DNA of 64,000 nucleotides from Actinacidiphila yanglinensis (GCF_900107965.1 NZ_FNVU01000007.1:62001-126000); one strand, 5' to 3'; shown: positions 1-8,804, numbered from the stretch's first letter. Notes: generated by a model not told the origin, from the letters alone. Translations and numbers: made by a program.

Positions 1-1023
1 GCCGACCGGCTGGACGCGCGCAAGGTGGCCCTGACCACCGACCTCGTCCGGTGCGCCGCCCAGCTCCTGGTGGGGCTCGAACTCATCGGCGGGACACCGC
101 GGTTGGCGCACATCGCGGTGGCCGAGGCGATCGGCGGCAGCGCGTCCGCCTTCGCGATGCCGACCACGGCGCCCCTGGTCAACGGCACCGTGGGAGCCGC
201 CGGGCTGCTGCGCGCCAACGCGCTGACCGCATCCGCGGCGAACGCCACCCGGCTGGCCGGCCCGGCCGTCGCGGGCGGGCTGATCTTCACCGCCGGGCCC
301 GGCTGGGCCTTCGTCCTGGACGCCGCCTCCTTCGCGGCCAGCGCCTCGATGCTCGCGGTGATCCGCATCCGCCGGGAGCGGATACCCGCGCGGTCGATCC
401 GCGCGGACCTGGTCCAGGGCTGGAGCGAGGTGCGCTCACGCGACTGGTACTGGACCAGCCTCGTGGCGCACGGGATCTGGAACGGCGCGGCAGCCGTCCT
501 GGCCACGCTCGGCCCGCTGGTGGCGCACCGCAGGGCCGGCGGCGACGGGGTCTGGGTGGCGGTCCTGGAGGCCGGCTCGGTCGGGCTGCTCCTCGGGTCG
601 CTGCTGGCCTCCCGGGCCCGGCCGCGCCGGCCGATCCTCACCGGCAACCTCGGCCTGGCCACGTACGCGCTGCCGCTGGCACTGCTCGCCGCCGGCGCGC
701 CCGCGTGGCTGCTGATCGCCTCCTACGGCCTCGCCCTGGCCGCCCTCGGCTTCCTCACGCCGGTCTGGGAGACCTACGTCTACGCGTCCGTGCCCGCGGG
801 GGTACTCGCCCGCGTCACCTCCTACGACTGGCTGCTGTCGCTGGCCGCGATGCCGGTCGGGTACGCCGTCGCGCCCTTCGCCGCCGGCTCCTTCGGCCCG
901 GCCGCGCCCCTGTACGTCTCGGCCGCCCTCGTCGCCGCCGCGTGCCTGGGCACCGCCGCCGTACCGGGCGTCCGCGCCGCCCGCGCGCTGCCCGCCCCCG
1001 AGGTGCGCGTACCCGCCGCCTGA
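1..1023 (+). CDS. MFS transporter, 3' part (5' end outside window)
   Basis: The open frame runs in from base 1 (A-D-R-L-D-A-R-K), so the start lies upstream of the window. D-R-x-D-x-R-K is the cytoplasmic loop 2-3 signature of major facilitator transporters. The visible 340 residues hold about nine or ten hydrophobic segments and a central basic loop (IRIRRERIPARS), matching the last two thirds of a 12-helix permease. Substrate cannot be read from sequence; the Ala-rich helices resemble the enterobactin-exporter-like (EntS-type) MFS group, which is only a guess. It ends 41 bp before the convergent stop of the histidine kinase gene. Confidence 0.85.
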   Translation, partial: ADRLDARKVALTTDLVRCAAQLLVGLELIGGTPRLAHIAVAEAIGGSASAFAMPTTAPLVNGTVGAAGLLRANALTASAANATRLAGPAVAGGLIFTAGPGWAFVLDAASFAASASMLAVIRIRRERIPARSIRADLVQGWSEVRSRDWYWTSLVAHGIWNGAAAVLATLGPLVAHRRAGGDGVWVAVLEAGSVGLLLGSLLASRARPRRPILTGNLGLATYALPLALLAAGAPAWLLIASYGLALAALGFLTPVWETYVYASVPAGVLARVTSYDWLLSLAAMPVGYAVAPFAAGSFGPAAPLYVSAALVAAACLGTAAVPGVRAARALPAPEVRVPAA

Positions 1024-1064
1024 CCGGCGGTACGGACCGGCCGGCGCGCGGGCGGACGGGCCCG

Positions 1065-2564
1065 CTACACCGGGGCGAGGTGCCGGCTCACCACCGGCAG
1101 CGTCACCCGCACCGTCAGGCCGGCGCCGGGCGCCGTCTCCAGGCGGACCGAGCCGTGGTGGGCCTGGACCAGGGCGTGGACGATGGACATGCCGAGGCCG
1201 GCGCCACCGGTGTCCCGGGCCCGGTCCGGGGCGGCGCGGAAGAACCGGTCGAAGACGCGTGCGGCGTCGGCGGACGCGAGCCCGGGCCCGCCGTCGCTGA
1301 CGGTGAGATGGATCCCGTCGTCGCCCTCCGCCCCGACCTCGACGGTGAGCGGGGCGTCGGCGGGCGTGTGCACGCGGACGTTGCCGAGCAGGTTGCCGAC
1401 GACCTGCCGCAGCCCCGCCTCGTCGCCGAGCACCGCCGCGTCCTCGGACACCCGTATCGTCACCGGCCGTTCGGGCTGCTGCGCGGCGAGGTCGGCGACG
1501 GACTCCCGCACCAGGCAGGCGAGGTCGACCGGGCCGAAGCGCAGGGCAGGACGGTCGTCGAGCCGTGCGAGCGCGAGGAGTTCGTCGACCAGGCGGCTCA
1601 TCCGCAGCGCCTCGGCGGACACCCGGCGCAGCGCCCGGTCCTGCTCGTCGGCGTCGAGCATGCCCTTCTCGTAGAGCTGGAGGTAGCCGCGGACCGACGC
1701 CAGCGGGGTGCGCAGCTCGTGCGAGGCGTCGGCGAGGAACTGCCGGAGCTGGGCGCTGGCGCGCTCGCTGTCGGTGACGGCGGTCTCGATCTGCTGGAGC
1801 ATCGCGTTGAGCGAGCCGCTGAGCTGCTCGACCTCCTCCGAGCCGTTGCGGGCGGTCGGTTCGGGCACCCGCCGGGACAGGTCGCCCTCGGAGATCGCGG
1901 AGGCGGTCTCCACCATGTCCTCCAGCGGGCTGAGCCGGCGCCGGGCCGCGGTCAGCGAGCCGACCGCGAGCAGCGCCAGCAGCACCACCCCGACGCAGCC
2001 CTCCACGACCAGGAGCGTGCCGACCGCGTGCTCCACCCCGTTCATCCGCATGCCCTTGACCACGATGGTGCCGTCGGCCAGCCGCACCGCGACCACCCGG
2101 TACTTCTTGCTGCCGCTGTGCACGGTGACCGCGCCGCCCTGGGCCAGCTTGTCCGGGTTCGGCAACGCGGCGGCCAGTGCCCGCTGTTCGGCGTCGATCG
2201 GCGCCGCGCCGTTCTCGCACACCGCGGCGGGCGTGCCGCGCCGGTCCAGCACGATCAGCATGTCCTGCTGGAACGCCTTGGCGACCGCCGAGCCGTCCTT
2301 GCTGCCGAGCAGGTCCGCGAGCGTGCACAACTGCCGCAGTCCGCGCGCGTCGAGGGAGGTCTGCGCGATGGCCGACCGCGACGACTGCAGCGAGCCGTCG
2401 ATCTCCCCGATCAGCACCATGTACGTGGCGGCGATGCTGGCCGCGGCGGCGAGCACCAGGCCGACGGCGAGGAAGGACACGTTGGCGATGGTGAACCGGC
2501 CGCGCAGCGACTGCGGTCGCGGCCAGAAGCCGCAGCGCGCCCGTACCGCCGGTGCGGCCCTCAT
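1065..2564 (-). CDS. OmpR-family-partner sensor histidine kinase
   Basis: Membrane sensor kinase of 499 residues. An N-terminal transmembrane helix (about 27-50) is followed by an extracytoplasmic sensor of about 100 residues, a second helix (about 170-195) and a HAMP linker. The dimerisation domain carries the phospho-acceptor His282 in ASHELRTPL. The C-terminal HATPase has N-box NLLGNVRVHTP and G-box DGGPGLA. The ATG start overlaps the TGA of the upstream response regulator (ATGA), so the pair is translationally coupled and this frame needs no independent ribosome site. A divergent MMPL exporter next to the pair makes it a plausible target, but that is inference. Confidence 0.93.
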   Translation of the reverse strand: MRAAPAVRARCGFWPRPQSLRGRFTIANVSFLAVGLVLAAAASIAATYMVLIGEIDGSLQSSRSAIAQTSLDARGLRQLCTLADLLGSKDGSAVAKAFQQDMLIVLDRRGTPAAVCENGAAPIDAEQRALAAALPNPDKLAQGGAVTVHSGSKKYRVVAVRLADGTIVVKGMRMNGVEHAVGTLLVVEGCVGVVLLALLAVGSLTAARRRLSPLEDMVETASAISEGDLSRRVPEPTARNGSEEVEQLSGSLNAMLQQIETAVTDSERASAQLRQFLADASHELRTPLASVRGYLQLYEKGMLDADEQDRALRRVSAEALRMSRLVDELLALARLDDRPALRFGPVDLACLVRESVADLAAQQPERPVTIRVSEDAAVLGDEAGLRQVVGNLLGNVRVHTPADAPLTVEVGAEGDDGIHLTVSDGGPGLASADAARVFDRFFRAAPDRARDTGGAGLGMSIVHALVQAHHGSVRLETAPGAGLTVRVTLPVVSRHLAPV

Positions 2565-3409
2565 GCGGCACCCCCGGTCGCGGAGACGCCGCGAGCCCCG
2601 TGCGCCGGGGGCGGCTCCGACGGGTCCGACCCGTGCGGGACCTCGCGCGCCTCGGATGTCCCGGCTCCCGCGGTGGTCGGCGAGGGGGCCGGGTGGTCCG
2701 CGCAGATGCCGTAGCCGACCCCGCGCCGGGTCTGGATCAGCGGCGGCCCGAGGCGGTCCAACTTCCGCCGCAGGTAGGAGATGTAGGTCTCGACGACGGT
2801 GGAGGACACCGCGGTGTCGTACCGCCACACGTGCTGGAGCAGCTGGTCCTTGGTGAGGATGCGGCCGGCGTTGCGCAGCAGGTGCCGCAGCAGGTTGTAC
2901 TCCGTGGGGGTGAGTTCGACCAGCTGGCCGGCCCGGCGGGCGGTGTAGGTCGCCTCGTCGAGTTCCAGGTCGCCGTGGCGCAACACCCGTGCCGGGGGCA
3001 GCGGATGGCGGCGGGTGCGGCGCAGCACGGCGTGCACCCGGGCCACCACCTCGTCGACGCCGAACGGCTTGGTGATGTAGTCGTCGCCGCCGATCGCGAG
3101 CCCGGCCACCACGTCGCGCGGGGCGTCGCGGGCGGTGACGAAGATGACCGCGAGGTCGTCGGGCTCATCGGCCGGGCCGGTGCCCTCGGCGGCACGCTCC
3201 TCGCGCAGCGTGCGGCACACCTCCCAGCCGTTGCCGTCGGGCAGCATCACGTCGAGCAGCACCAGGTCGGGCCGGTGCTCACGGGCGATGGACAGCGCCT
3301 GCCGGCCGGTGGCGGCCTCGTAGACTGTGAAACCGTTGTATTTCAGGGTGATTCGCAGGATGTCGGCGATACCCGGTTCGTCCTCGACGATGAGCACGGT
3401 GGCGTCCAT
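2561..3409 (-). CDS. OmpR/PhoB-type response regulator
   Basis: The N-terminal receiver domain has an acidic pocket from ED at 9-10, phospho-acceptor Asp53 in LLDVMLP, and K-P-F near residue 107. It is followed by a winged-helix DNA-binding domain (about 135-235; LTPTEYNLLRHLLRN, VETYISYLRRKLD). At 282 residues it is longer than the usual 225-240. The excess is a Pro/Ala/Gly/Ser tail of about 45 residues after the winged helix, which looks disordered. It is the first gene of a two-gene operon with the kinase (4-nt overlap) and is divergent from the MMPL gene, sharing a control region of about 167 bp. Confidence 0.95.
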   Translation of the reverse strand: MDATVLIVEDEPGIADILRITLKYNGFTVYEAATGRQALSIAREHRPDLVLLDVMLPDGNGWEVCRTLREERAAEGTGPADEPDDLAVIFVTARDAPRDVVAGLAIGGDDYITKPFGVDEVVARVHAVLRRTRRHPLPPARVLRHGDLELDEATYTARRAGQLVELTPTEYNLLRHLLRNAGRILTKDQLLQHVWRYDTAVSSTVVETYISYLRRKLDRLGPPLIQTRRGVGYGICADHPAPSPTTAGAGTSEAREVPHGSDPSEPPPAHGARGVSATGGAA

Positions 3410-3576
3410 GCCCCTCAGTATCCGCGCGCCGAGGAGCGGGCGGGCGGCGGAGAACTTTGGAGTTCCTTGAGAGAACGCGGTTCGGCTTGGTGGCCGGGTG
3501 GACGGCCACGGACGCTGAAGGGGAGAACCACGTCCGGGTGCCCCGGACGATCTCCGACGAGATGGGGGACAGGACC

Positions 3577-6327
3577 GTGGCAGGTGTGGCGCGTTGGTGC
3601 TTCCGGCACAAGTGGTGGGTGATCCTGCTGTGGCTGGCCGCGCTGCTGAGCGTGGGCGGCGCGGGCCGGGCGGCCGGGGAGGCGTACTCCAACGCGTTCT
3701 CGCTGAAGGGCACCGAGTCCGCGAAGGTGCTCGACCTCCTGGACAAGGCGGTGCCCGCCCAGTCCGGTGAGGGCGACACCGTGGTGTGGCACGTGGACTC
3801 CGGCTCGGTGCGGGACGCCTCGGTGCGGGAGCGGATCACCCCGGTGCTGGCGCGGATCACGCACCAGAAGGACGTCGGCGCGGTGGTCAGCCCGTACGTC
3901 ACGGCGGGCGCGGCCCAGATCAGCAGGGACGGCCGGACCGCGTACGCCACCGTGACGTACACCAAGCTCGGCGGCGACCTGTCCAACGCCCAGGCGCAGT
4001 TGCTGATCGACACCGCGCACTCCGCGCGCGGACCGGGGTTGCAGGTGGAGGTCGGCGGCGCCAAGCCGGCGCAGGCCGAGCAGCCGCTGCCCGAACTCGC
4101 CGAGGGCATCGGCATCGCGGCGGCCGGGGTGGTGCTCTTCCTCGCGCTGGGCTCGCTGTTCGGGATGCTGCTGCCGATCATCACCGCACTGTTCGGGATC
4201 GGCATCTCCTCGTCGGCGATCATCCTGCTCAGCCACGGCATGGATATCGCCGACTTCGCCCCGCAGTTGGCGACGCTGGTGGGCCTGGGCGTCGGTATCG
4301 ACTACGCGCTGTTCATCGTCACCCGGCACCGGCGGGCGATCCTGCGCGGCCGCACCCCGGAGCAGGCGGCGGTGGTGGCGCTGAACACCTCCGGGCGGGC
4401 GGTGCTGTTCGCGGGCGGCACGGTGTGCATCGCGCTGCTCGGCATGTTCACGCTGCGGCTGACCATTCTCAACGGAGTCGCCGTGGCGGCCGCGTTGACC
4501 GTCATCATCACCGTCGCGGCGGCGGTCACCCTGCTGCCCGCGCTGCTGGGCCTGCTGGGCCTGCGCGTGCTCAGCCGCCGGCAGCGGCGCGCCCTGGCCG
4601 CGTCCGGGCCGCAGGTCGAGGCGGCCACCGGGCCGGCCGCGCGCTGGTCGGCGTTCCTCCAGCGGCACCCGCGCTCGCTCGCGGTGGTCGCGGTCGTGGT
4701 GATGGTGACCCTGGCGATCCCGGCGCTCTCGCTCCGGCTCGGCTCCTCCGACCAGGGCAACAACCCGGCCGGTACGACCACCCGCAAGGCCTACGACATG
4801 CTCGCGGACGGGTTCGGGCCGGGCTTCAACGGGCCGCTGACCATCCTCGCCGAAGTGCCCTCGGCCGCCGACCGGACCGCCCTGGACGGGCTGGTCACCT
4901 CCCTGCGCGCCACCCCCGGCATCGCCTACGCGGCCCAGGCGCCGATGAAGCCCGGCCAGACGGTCGCGCTGGTGGACGCGGTGCCGACCACCTCCCCGCA
5001 GGACAAGGCGACCTCCGACCTGATCGACCACCTGCGCGACGACGTGGTGCCCGCGGCCGAGCGGGGCAGCACCATGCGGGCCTACGTCGGCGGCCAGACG
5101 GCGATCTTCGAGGACTTCTCGACGGTGCTGTACGGCAAGCTGCCGCTCTTCGTCCTGGTGATCATCGCGCTCGGGTTCGTGCTGCTGCTGTTCGCGTTCC
5201 GCTCGCTGGTGGTGCCGCTGACCGCGGCGGTGATGAACCTGGTGGCGGCCGCGGCCTCCTTCGGGGTGCTGGTCGCGGTCTTCCAGTGGGGCTGGGGCGG
5301 CGCGCTCGCCGGACGGGCCGGGCCGGTGGACGCCTTCCTGCCGGTGATCATGCTGTCGCTGCTGTTCGGCCTGTCGATGGACTACCAGGTGTTCCTGGTC
5401 AGCCGGATGCACGAGGAGTGGATGCTCACCCGGGACAACGCGCGGGCGGTACGGGTCGGCCTCGCCGAGACCAGCCGGGTGATCAACTCGGCGGCGGTCA
5501 TCATGATCTGCGTCTTCGCCGCCTTCGTGCTCAGCGGGCAGCGGGTGCTGGCGATGTTCGGCATCGGCCTGGCCGGGGCGGTGGCGCTGGACGCGTTCAT
5601 CCTGCGCACGGTGCTGGTGCCGTCGCTGATGCACCAGTTCGGCGCCGCGAACTGGTGGCTGCCGCAGTGGCTGGGCCGGCGCCTGCCGCACCTGGCGGTG
5701 GAGCCCGCCGAGGAGGAGGCCGACGCTCCGGCGGCCGGTGACACCACGGGCGACCCGGCAGCGGGCTCCCCCGCCGGCGCGGACTCCGGCGGGGGTACGC
5801 CCGCGGGCGCGCTGGTGCGGGGGCGGGTGACCGGCTCCGCGGGACTGCCGGTGCCGCGCGCCGAGCTGACCCTGATCGCCTCCGACGGCCGCCAGGCGGG
5901 GCGGGCGCGGGCCACCCCGGAGGGCACCTTCTCCCTGCCGGTCCCGACCGGCGGCTCGTACGTCCTGGTCGCGGGCGCCCCCGGCCACCACCCGCAGACC
6001 GCGAGCGTGCTCACCGCGGGCAGCCCGGTCGACTGCGACCTGGTGCTGACCGGCACCGGCTCGCTCACCGGCACGGTGCGCCGCGCGAACGGCGCGCCCG
6101 TGGAGGACGCGAAGGTCGTCCTGCGCGACGCCGACGGCCACCAGGTCGCCGAGGTGCGCACCGGCAAGGACGGGTCGTACGCCTTCGCCAACCTCTATCC
6201 CGGCAGCTACACCCTGCTCACCATGGGCTACCCCCCCTTCCCCGCGACGGTGCGGCTGACCGACGGCGAGGAGGGCGGCGACGGCGACGGTGACGTCGAC
6301 CTGGAACTGAGCCACTCCTCCGACTGA
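3577..6327 (+). CDS. MMPL/RND-type exporter with two C-terminal carboxypeptidase-regulatory-like domains
   Basis: Large inner-membrane transporter of about 916 residues. It has two repeats of the MMPL fold, each with one helix, an extracytoplasmic loop, then five helices; conserved G-I-D-Y (GVGIDYALFIVTRHR) and S-M-D-Y (GLSMDYQVFLVSRMHEE) mark the proton relay of RND/MMPL proteins. After the last helix, a Pro/Gly linker leads to two tandem beta-sandwich domains of about 80 residues (about 746-825 and 826-905), of the carboxypeptidase-regulatory/CNA-B type (G-x-V-x(3)-G-x-P-x(2)-A, then D-G-S-Y-x-F). That fusion is unusual. GTG at 3577 is chosen because GGGGGAC lies 6 nt upstream; ATG 3562 is an alternative. 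Family members export lipids, siderophores or antibiotics. Confidence 0.88.
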   Translation: MAGVARWCFRHKWWVILLWLAALLSVGGAGRAAGEAYSNAFSLKGTESAKVLDLLDKAVPAQSGEGDTVVWHVDSGSVRDASVRERITPVLARITHQKDVGAVVSPYVTAGAAQISRDGRTAYATVTYTKLGGDLSNAQAQLLIDTAHSARGPGLQVEVGGAKPAQAEQPLPELAEGIGIAAAGVVLFLALGSLFGMLLPIITALFGIGISSSAIILLSHGMDIADFAPQLATLVGLGVGIDYALFIVTRHRRAILRGRTPEQAAVVALNTSGRAVLFAGGTVCIALLGMFTLRLTILNGVAVAAALTVIITVAAAVTLLPALLGLLGLRVLSRRQRRALAASGPQVEAATGPAARWSAFLQRHPRSLAVVAVVVMVTLAIPALSLRLGSSDQGNNPAGTTTRKAYDMLADGFGPGFNGPLTILAEVPSAADRTALDGLVTSLRATPGIAYAAQAPMKPGQTVALVDAVPTTSPQDKATSDLIDHLRDDVVPAAERGSTMRAYVGGQTAIFEDFSTVLYGKLPLFVLVIIALGFVLLLFAFRSLVVPLTAAVMNLVAAAASFGVLVAVFQWGWGGALAGRAGPVDAFLPVIMLSLLFGLSMDYQVFLVSRMHEEWMLTRDNARAVRVGLAETSRVINSAAVIMICVFAAFVLSGQRVLAMFGIGLAGAVALDAFILRTVLVPSLMHQFGAANWWLPQWLGRRLPHLAVEPAEEEADAPAAGDTTGDPAAGSPAGADSGGGTPAGALVRGRVTGSAGLPVPRAELTLIASDGRQAGRARATPEGTFSLPVPTGGSYVLVAGAPGHHPQTASVLTAGSPVDCDLVLTGTGSLTGTVRRANGAPVEDAKVVLRDADGHQVAEVRTGKDGSYAFANLYPGSYTLLTMGYPPFPATVRLTDGEEGGDGDGDVDLELSHSSD

Positions 6328-6369
6328 CACCACCCCGGCGCGGCCCCTCTCCCTCGCGCCCACCGAACC

Positions 6370-6407
6370 GGGCCCGGCTCCCTCCCCCGTAGGAGCCGGG
6401 CCCTTTC
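6370..6407 (+). terminator. Rho-independent terminator after the MMPL gene
   Basis: Perfect 12-bp stem: GGGCCCGGCTCC (6370-6381) pairs with 6392-6403 across a 10-nt loop, followed by TTTC. It separates the exporter transcript from the downstream operon promoter. Confidence 0.85.
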
Positions 6408-6468
6408 GCGTCCTCGCCGGCGCGTCCCGGCGCCCGGCCTCCGTCAAACGGGGGTCGTCCCCAATCAC

Positions 6469-6529
6469 TTGAACATGTTCAAAAACAGGTCTAGCATCCT
6501 TGCCGTCAGAGAGTTTTGAACACGTTCAA
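6469..6529 (+). promoter_or_regulatory. Promoter flanked by two TTGAAC-N2-GTTCAA operators
   Basis: Two near-identical inverted repeats sit at 6469-6482 (TTGAACATGTTCAA, perfect) and 6516-6529 (TTGAACACGTTCAA, arms perfect), with centres 47 bp apart. The left arm of the first doubles as a -35 box (TTGAAC, 6469-6474); 17 bp further is TAGCAT (6492-6497), a good -10. A repressor bound here would cover the -35 and the early transcribed region. The operon's own TetR protein is the obvious candidate. The palindrome resembles sites of actinobacterial TetR regulators such as KstR (AAC-N2-GTT core); assignment to this TetR is inference. Confidence 0.75.
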
Positions 6530-6558
6530 CAACACTCGCATCAGGGGTGGAATGCGCC

Positions 6559-6987
6559 ATGGACCTCACCGTCCTCGCCTATGTCATCTACCTGGCGATC
6601 AGCGTCACGCTGACCGTCTGGGTGGCCCGGACCCTCAGCTCCAACGGCAGGATCTTCCTGTCCGACGTGATGCACGGGGACGAGAAGCTCGCCGACGCCG
6701 TCAACCACCTGCTGGTGGTCGGCTTCTATCTGGTCAATCTCGGCTTTGTCGCGCTCTACCTGAAGACCACCGACACCATCGACGACGCCCGTGAGGTCTT
6801 CGAGGCGCTGTCGGTCAAGCTCGGCGTGGTGCTGCTGGTGCTCGGCGCCATGCACCTGGGCAACGTCTACGTCCTCAACCGCTTCCGGCGGCGCGGACTG
6901 AGCGACCGGGAGCAGTTCCCGCCGATCGACCCGGACGACAGCACACCCACCACGTGGGCGGTCGGACCGAAGACCGCCGGGGCCTGA
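6559..6987 (+). CDS. Small integral membrane protein, first gene of TetR operon
   Basis: Protein of 142 residues with three predicted membrane segments (about 3-22, 43-65, 84-106) and a hydrophilic C-terminus ending in a Pro/Asp/Thr tail. ATG 6559 is preferred over GTG 6547 because GGGGTGG ends 8 nt before it. The sequence is not one I can tie to a function. It heads an operon with a DCC-family thiol protein (1-bp gap) and a TetR regulator (10-bp gap), behind a double operator, so its expression is probably derepressed by the ligand of that TetR. A membrane partner for a DCC protein would be consistent with redox or lipid-modification roles; that is a guess. Confidence 0.8.
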   Translation: MDLTVLAYVIYLAISVTLTVWVARTLSSNGRIFLSDVMHGDEKLADAVNHLLVVGFYLVNLGFVALYLKTTDTIDDAREVFEALSVKLGVVLLVLGAMHLGNVYVLNRFRRRGLSDREQFPPIDPDDSTPTTWAVGPKTAGA

Positions 6988-6988
6988 G

Positions 6989-7549
6989 ATGACCGCCGCG
7001 CCCACCCGCAGGCACGCGGCGGCCGACCGCCGGCCGCTGCGCGCGCTGACCGTGCTGTACGACCCGCACTGCGGGTTGTGCGCCTTCGCCGCGGGCTGGC
7101 TCGCCCGCCAGCGCCAGCTCGTACCGCTCGTCCTGGTCCCGGCCGGATCGGCCGAGGCACGGACCCGGTTCCCGGAGCTGGACCACGCCGCCACCGCCAA
7201 GGACGTCACGGTGGTCGGCGACCACGGCCAGGTCTACCGGGGGGACAGCGCCTGGATCGTCTGCCTGTGGGCGCTCGCCGACCACCGCCGGTTCTCGCAC
7301 ACCCTGACCTCCCCGGCCGGGCGCCGGCTGGCCCGCGCCGCGGTGCTCGGCGCGGCGAAGTACCGCGGCGCGACCCGCCACGGCGCCCTCGCGCATCCGC
7401 CGGCCAGGCCGCCGGGCACCGAGACGTACCCGGTCGCGCCGGGCTGGACGTACGACCGCGTCACCGGGTGGAGCCAGGCACCGGGCCCCGCCGCGGCGGC
7501 GGACCGCGACGCCGCCTGCACGGACGGCTGCGGGCCCGACCCCGGATAG
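6989..7549 (+). CDS. DCC-family (DUF393) thiol-disulfide oxidoreductase-like protein
   Basis: 186 residues. The family signature D-P-x-C-x(2)-C is present as DPHCGLC at 25-31, right after a beta strand (LTVLY), as in DUF393 proteins, which have a predicted thioredoxin-like fold. The rest fits the family (RFPELD, VYRGDSAWIVCLWAL, then a basic stretch). No signal peptide, so cytoplasmic. ATG starts 1 nt after the stop of the membrane-protein gene. The C-terminal 40 residues are Pro/Ala/Asp rich and not part of the usual domain. The substrate is unknown; family members have been proposed as disulfide reductases from the CxxC motif alone. Confidence 0.85.
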   Translation: MTAAPTRRHAAADRRPLRALTVLYDPHCGLCAFAAGWLARQRQLVPLVLVPAGSAEARTRFPELDHAATAKDVTVVGDHGQVYRGDSAWIVCLWALADHRRFSHTLTSPAGRRLARAAVLGAAKYRGATRHGALAHPPARPPGTETYPVAPGWTYDRVTGWSQAPGPAAAADRDAACTDGCGPDPG

Positions 7550-7559
7550 GCTCACCCGG

Positions 7560-8402
7560 GTGGAGGACATGAACGACCGCACCACCGCGAACACCGCCCC
7601 GCAGACCGGCACGCAGGCCGACGCCGGCGAGGCCGAGCCGCTGCCCGGCGGCCGGGCCCGGCCGAAGACCGGCAAGAGCGAGCAGACCCGCGCGGCGATC
7701 CTGGACACGGCGATGCGGCTGTTCCAGGAGCGCGGGTACGACAAGACCACGATGCGGGCGATCGCCCAGGAGGCCGGGGTCTCGGTCGGCAACGCGTACT
7801 ACTACTTCGAGTCGAAGGAATTCCTGATCCAGGGGTTCTACGACCTGATGACGCACGACCACGCACGCGACGCGGCATCCCGCATGGAGGGGGAGCGGGA
7901 TTTCGCGCGCCGCCTGGAGATCGCCCTGATCTCCTGGCTGGACTGCGCGGCGGACTACCACGAGTTCGCCGCGCAGTTCTTCCGTACCGCCGCCGACCCG
8001 GACAGCTCGCTCAGCCCGTTCTCGAACGAGTCCCACCCGGCCCGCGAGACCGCGGTCACCCTCTTCCGGGACGTCCTCACCGGCTCCGACCTCGCGCCCA
8101 AGCTCGACACCGAACTCGCCGAGCTGCTGCCCGACCTGCTGTGGCTGCACCTGATGGTCGTCGTCCTGTACTGGGTCTTCGACCGCACCGAGGACACCGC
8201 GCGCACCCGGGAGTTCGTCCGCCGCTCCACCCCGTTCGTGGCCCGGATCATCGCGCTGTCCCGCTACCGCGCGTTCCGCCCCCTGGTCCGCGACGCCAAG
8301 GGTCTGATCCAGGACTTCATACTCCCCACCATCGGCAAGACCCCGCTCCCCCGCGCGGAGAGCGCCCCGTCCCGCCCGGCCGGACGCAAACGCCGCGGCT
8401 GA
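7560..8402 (+). CDS. TetR/AcrR-family transcriptional regulator
   Basis: 280 residues. A 40-residue disordered Ala/Pro leader precedes the TetR helix-turn-helix (about 44-90: QTRAAILDTAMRLFQERGY, then TTMRAIAQEAGVSVGNAYYYF). A long all-helical ligand domain follows, then a basic tail (GRKRRG). GTG 7560 is used; ATG 7569, directly after GGAGGAC, is nearly as good and removes three residues. It is the last gene of the membrane protein-DCC-TetR operon and probably autoregulates it through the TTGAAC-N2-GTTCAA pair at 6469-6529. The inducer is unknown; the large hydrophobic C-terminal domain would suit a lipid or acyl ligand. Confidence 0.92.
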   Translation: MEDMNDRTTANTAPQTGTQADAGEAEPLPGGRARPKTGKSEQTRAAILDTAMRLFQERGYDKTTMRAIAQEAGVSVGNAYYYFESKEFLIQGFYDLMTHDHARDAASRMEGERDFARRLEIALISWLDCAADYHEFAAQFFRTAADPDSSLSPFSNESHPARETAVTLFRDVLTGSDLAPKLDTELAELLPDLLWLHLMVVVLYWVFDRTEDTARTREFVRRSTPFVARIIALSRYRAFRPLVRDAKGLIQDFILPTIGKTPLPRAESAPSRPAGRKRRG

Positions 8403-8456
8403 CCCGTGGCTCCCCGCGGGGATCGCTCGACGGGGGCGCTGCTCAGCGGGAAGCGC

Positions 8457-8804
8457 TCAGCGGGTGGCCGACCGCTCCTCGACCGGGGCGTCCGCCGACG
8501 AGACCGCCGCCGCTCCGTCCGCCGCGTCACCCGCCGCCTGCTGCCGCCCGGCACCGTCCCGTTCCGGGCGCAGCGCGCGCAGCCCGCGGATGCCGAGGAC
8601 GCCGATCGCCGTACCGAGGACCGTGGAGGTGATCGCGAGGGCGAGGTGGATCCAGAAGTACGCCGTCGGGTGGGAGTGGTCGCCGTGGTGGAAGGCGAGG
8701 CCGCTGGTGTCCTTCCAGAGGTTCTTCACGAACGTCGTCCAGACGATCCAACTCCACACGCCGAAGGCGACCAGGAACCAGGAGACGCGGCGGCTGAGCT
8801 TCAT
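8457..8804 (-). CDS. SCO4848-family membrane protein
   Basis: Small membrane protein of 115 residues starting M-K-L-S-R-R-V-S-W-F, with W-S-W, F-V-K-N-L-W-K-D, H-P-T-A-Y-F-W and a second hydrophobic helix. I recognise this as the SCO4848 family of Streptomyces. Two transmembrane helices (about 7-27 and 47-77, the latter possibly split) and an Ala/Asp/Glu-rich tail. Function is not known. Its divergence from a D-alanyl-D-alanine carboxypeptidase gene is conserved in streptomycetes (SCO4847 neighbour, from memory), hinting at an envelope role. The start is set by the first in-frame ATG (cat at 8802-8804). Confidence 0.88.
   Translation of the reverse strand: MKLSRRVSWFLVAFGVWSWIVWTTFVKNLWKDTSGLAFHHGDHSHPTAYFWIHLALAITSTVLGTAIGVLGIRGLRALRPERDGAGRQQAAGDAADGAAAVSSADAPVEERSATR

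Noticed and set aside
1024-2700. Long open frames opposite the histidine kinase, the MMPL gene and pcrA
   Set aside because: High-GC DNA keeps frames open on the other strand; translations are Arg/Pro-rich with no domain signals.
6469-6529. GAACATGTTC and GAACACGTTC as LexA SOS boxes
   Set aside because: Actinobacterial LexA boxes have four bases between GAAC and GTTC; here there are two. The sites fit a TetR-type operator better.
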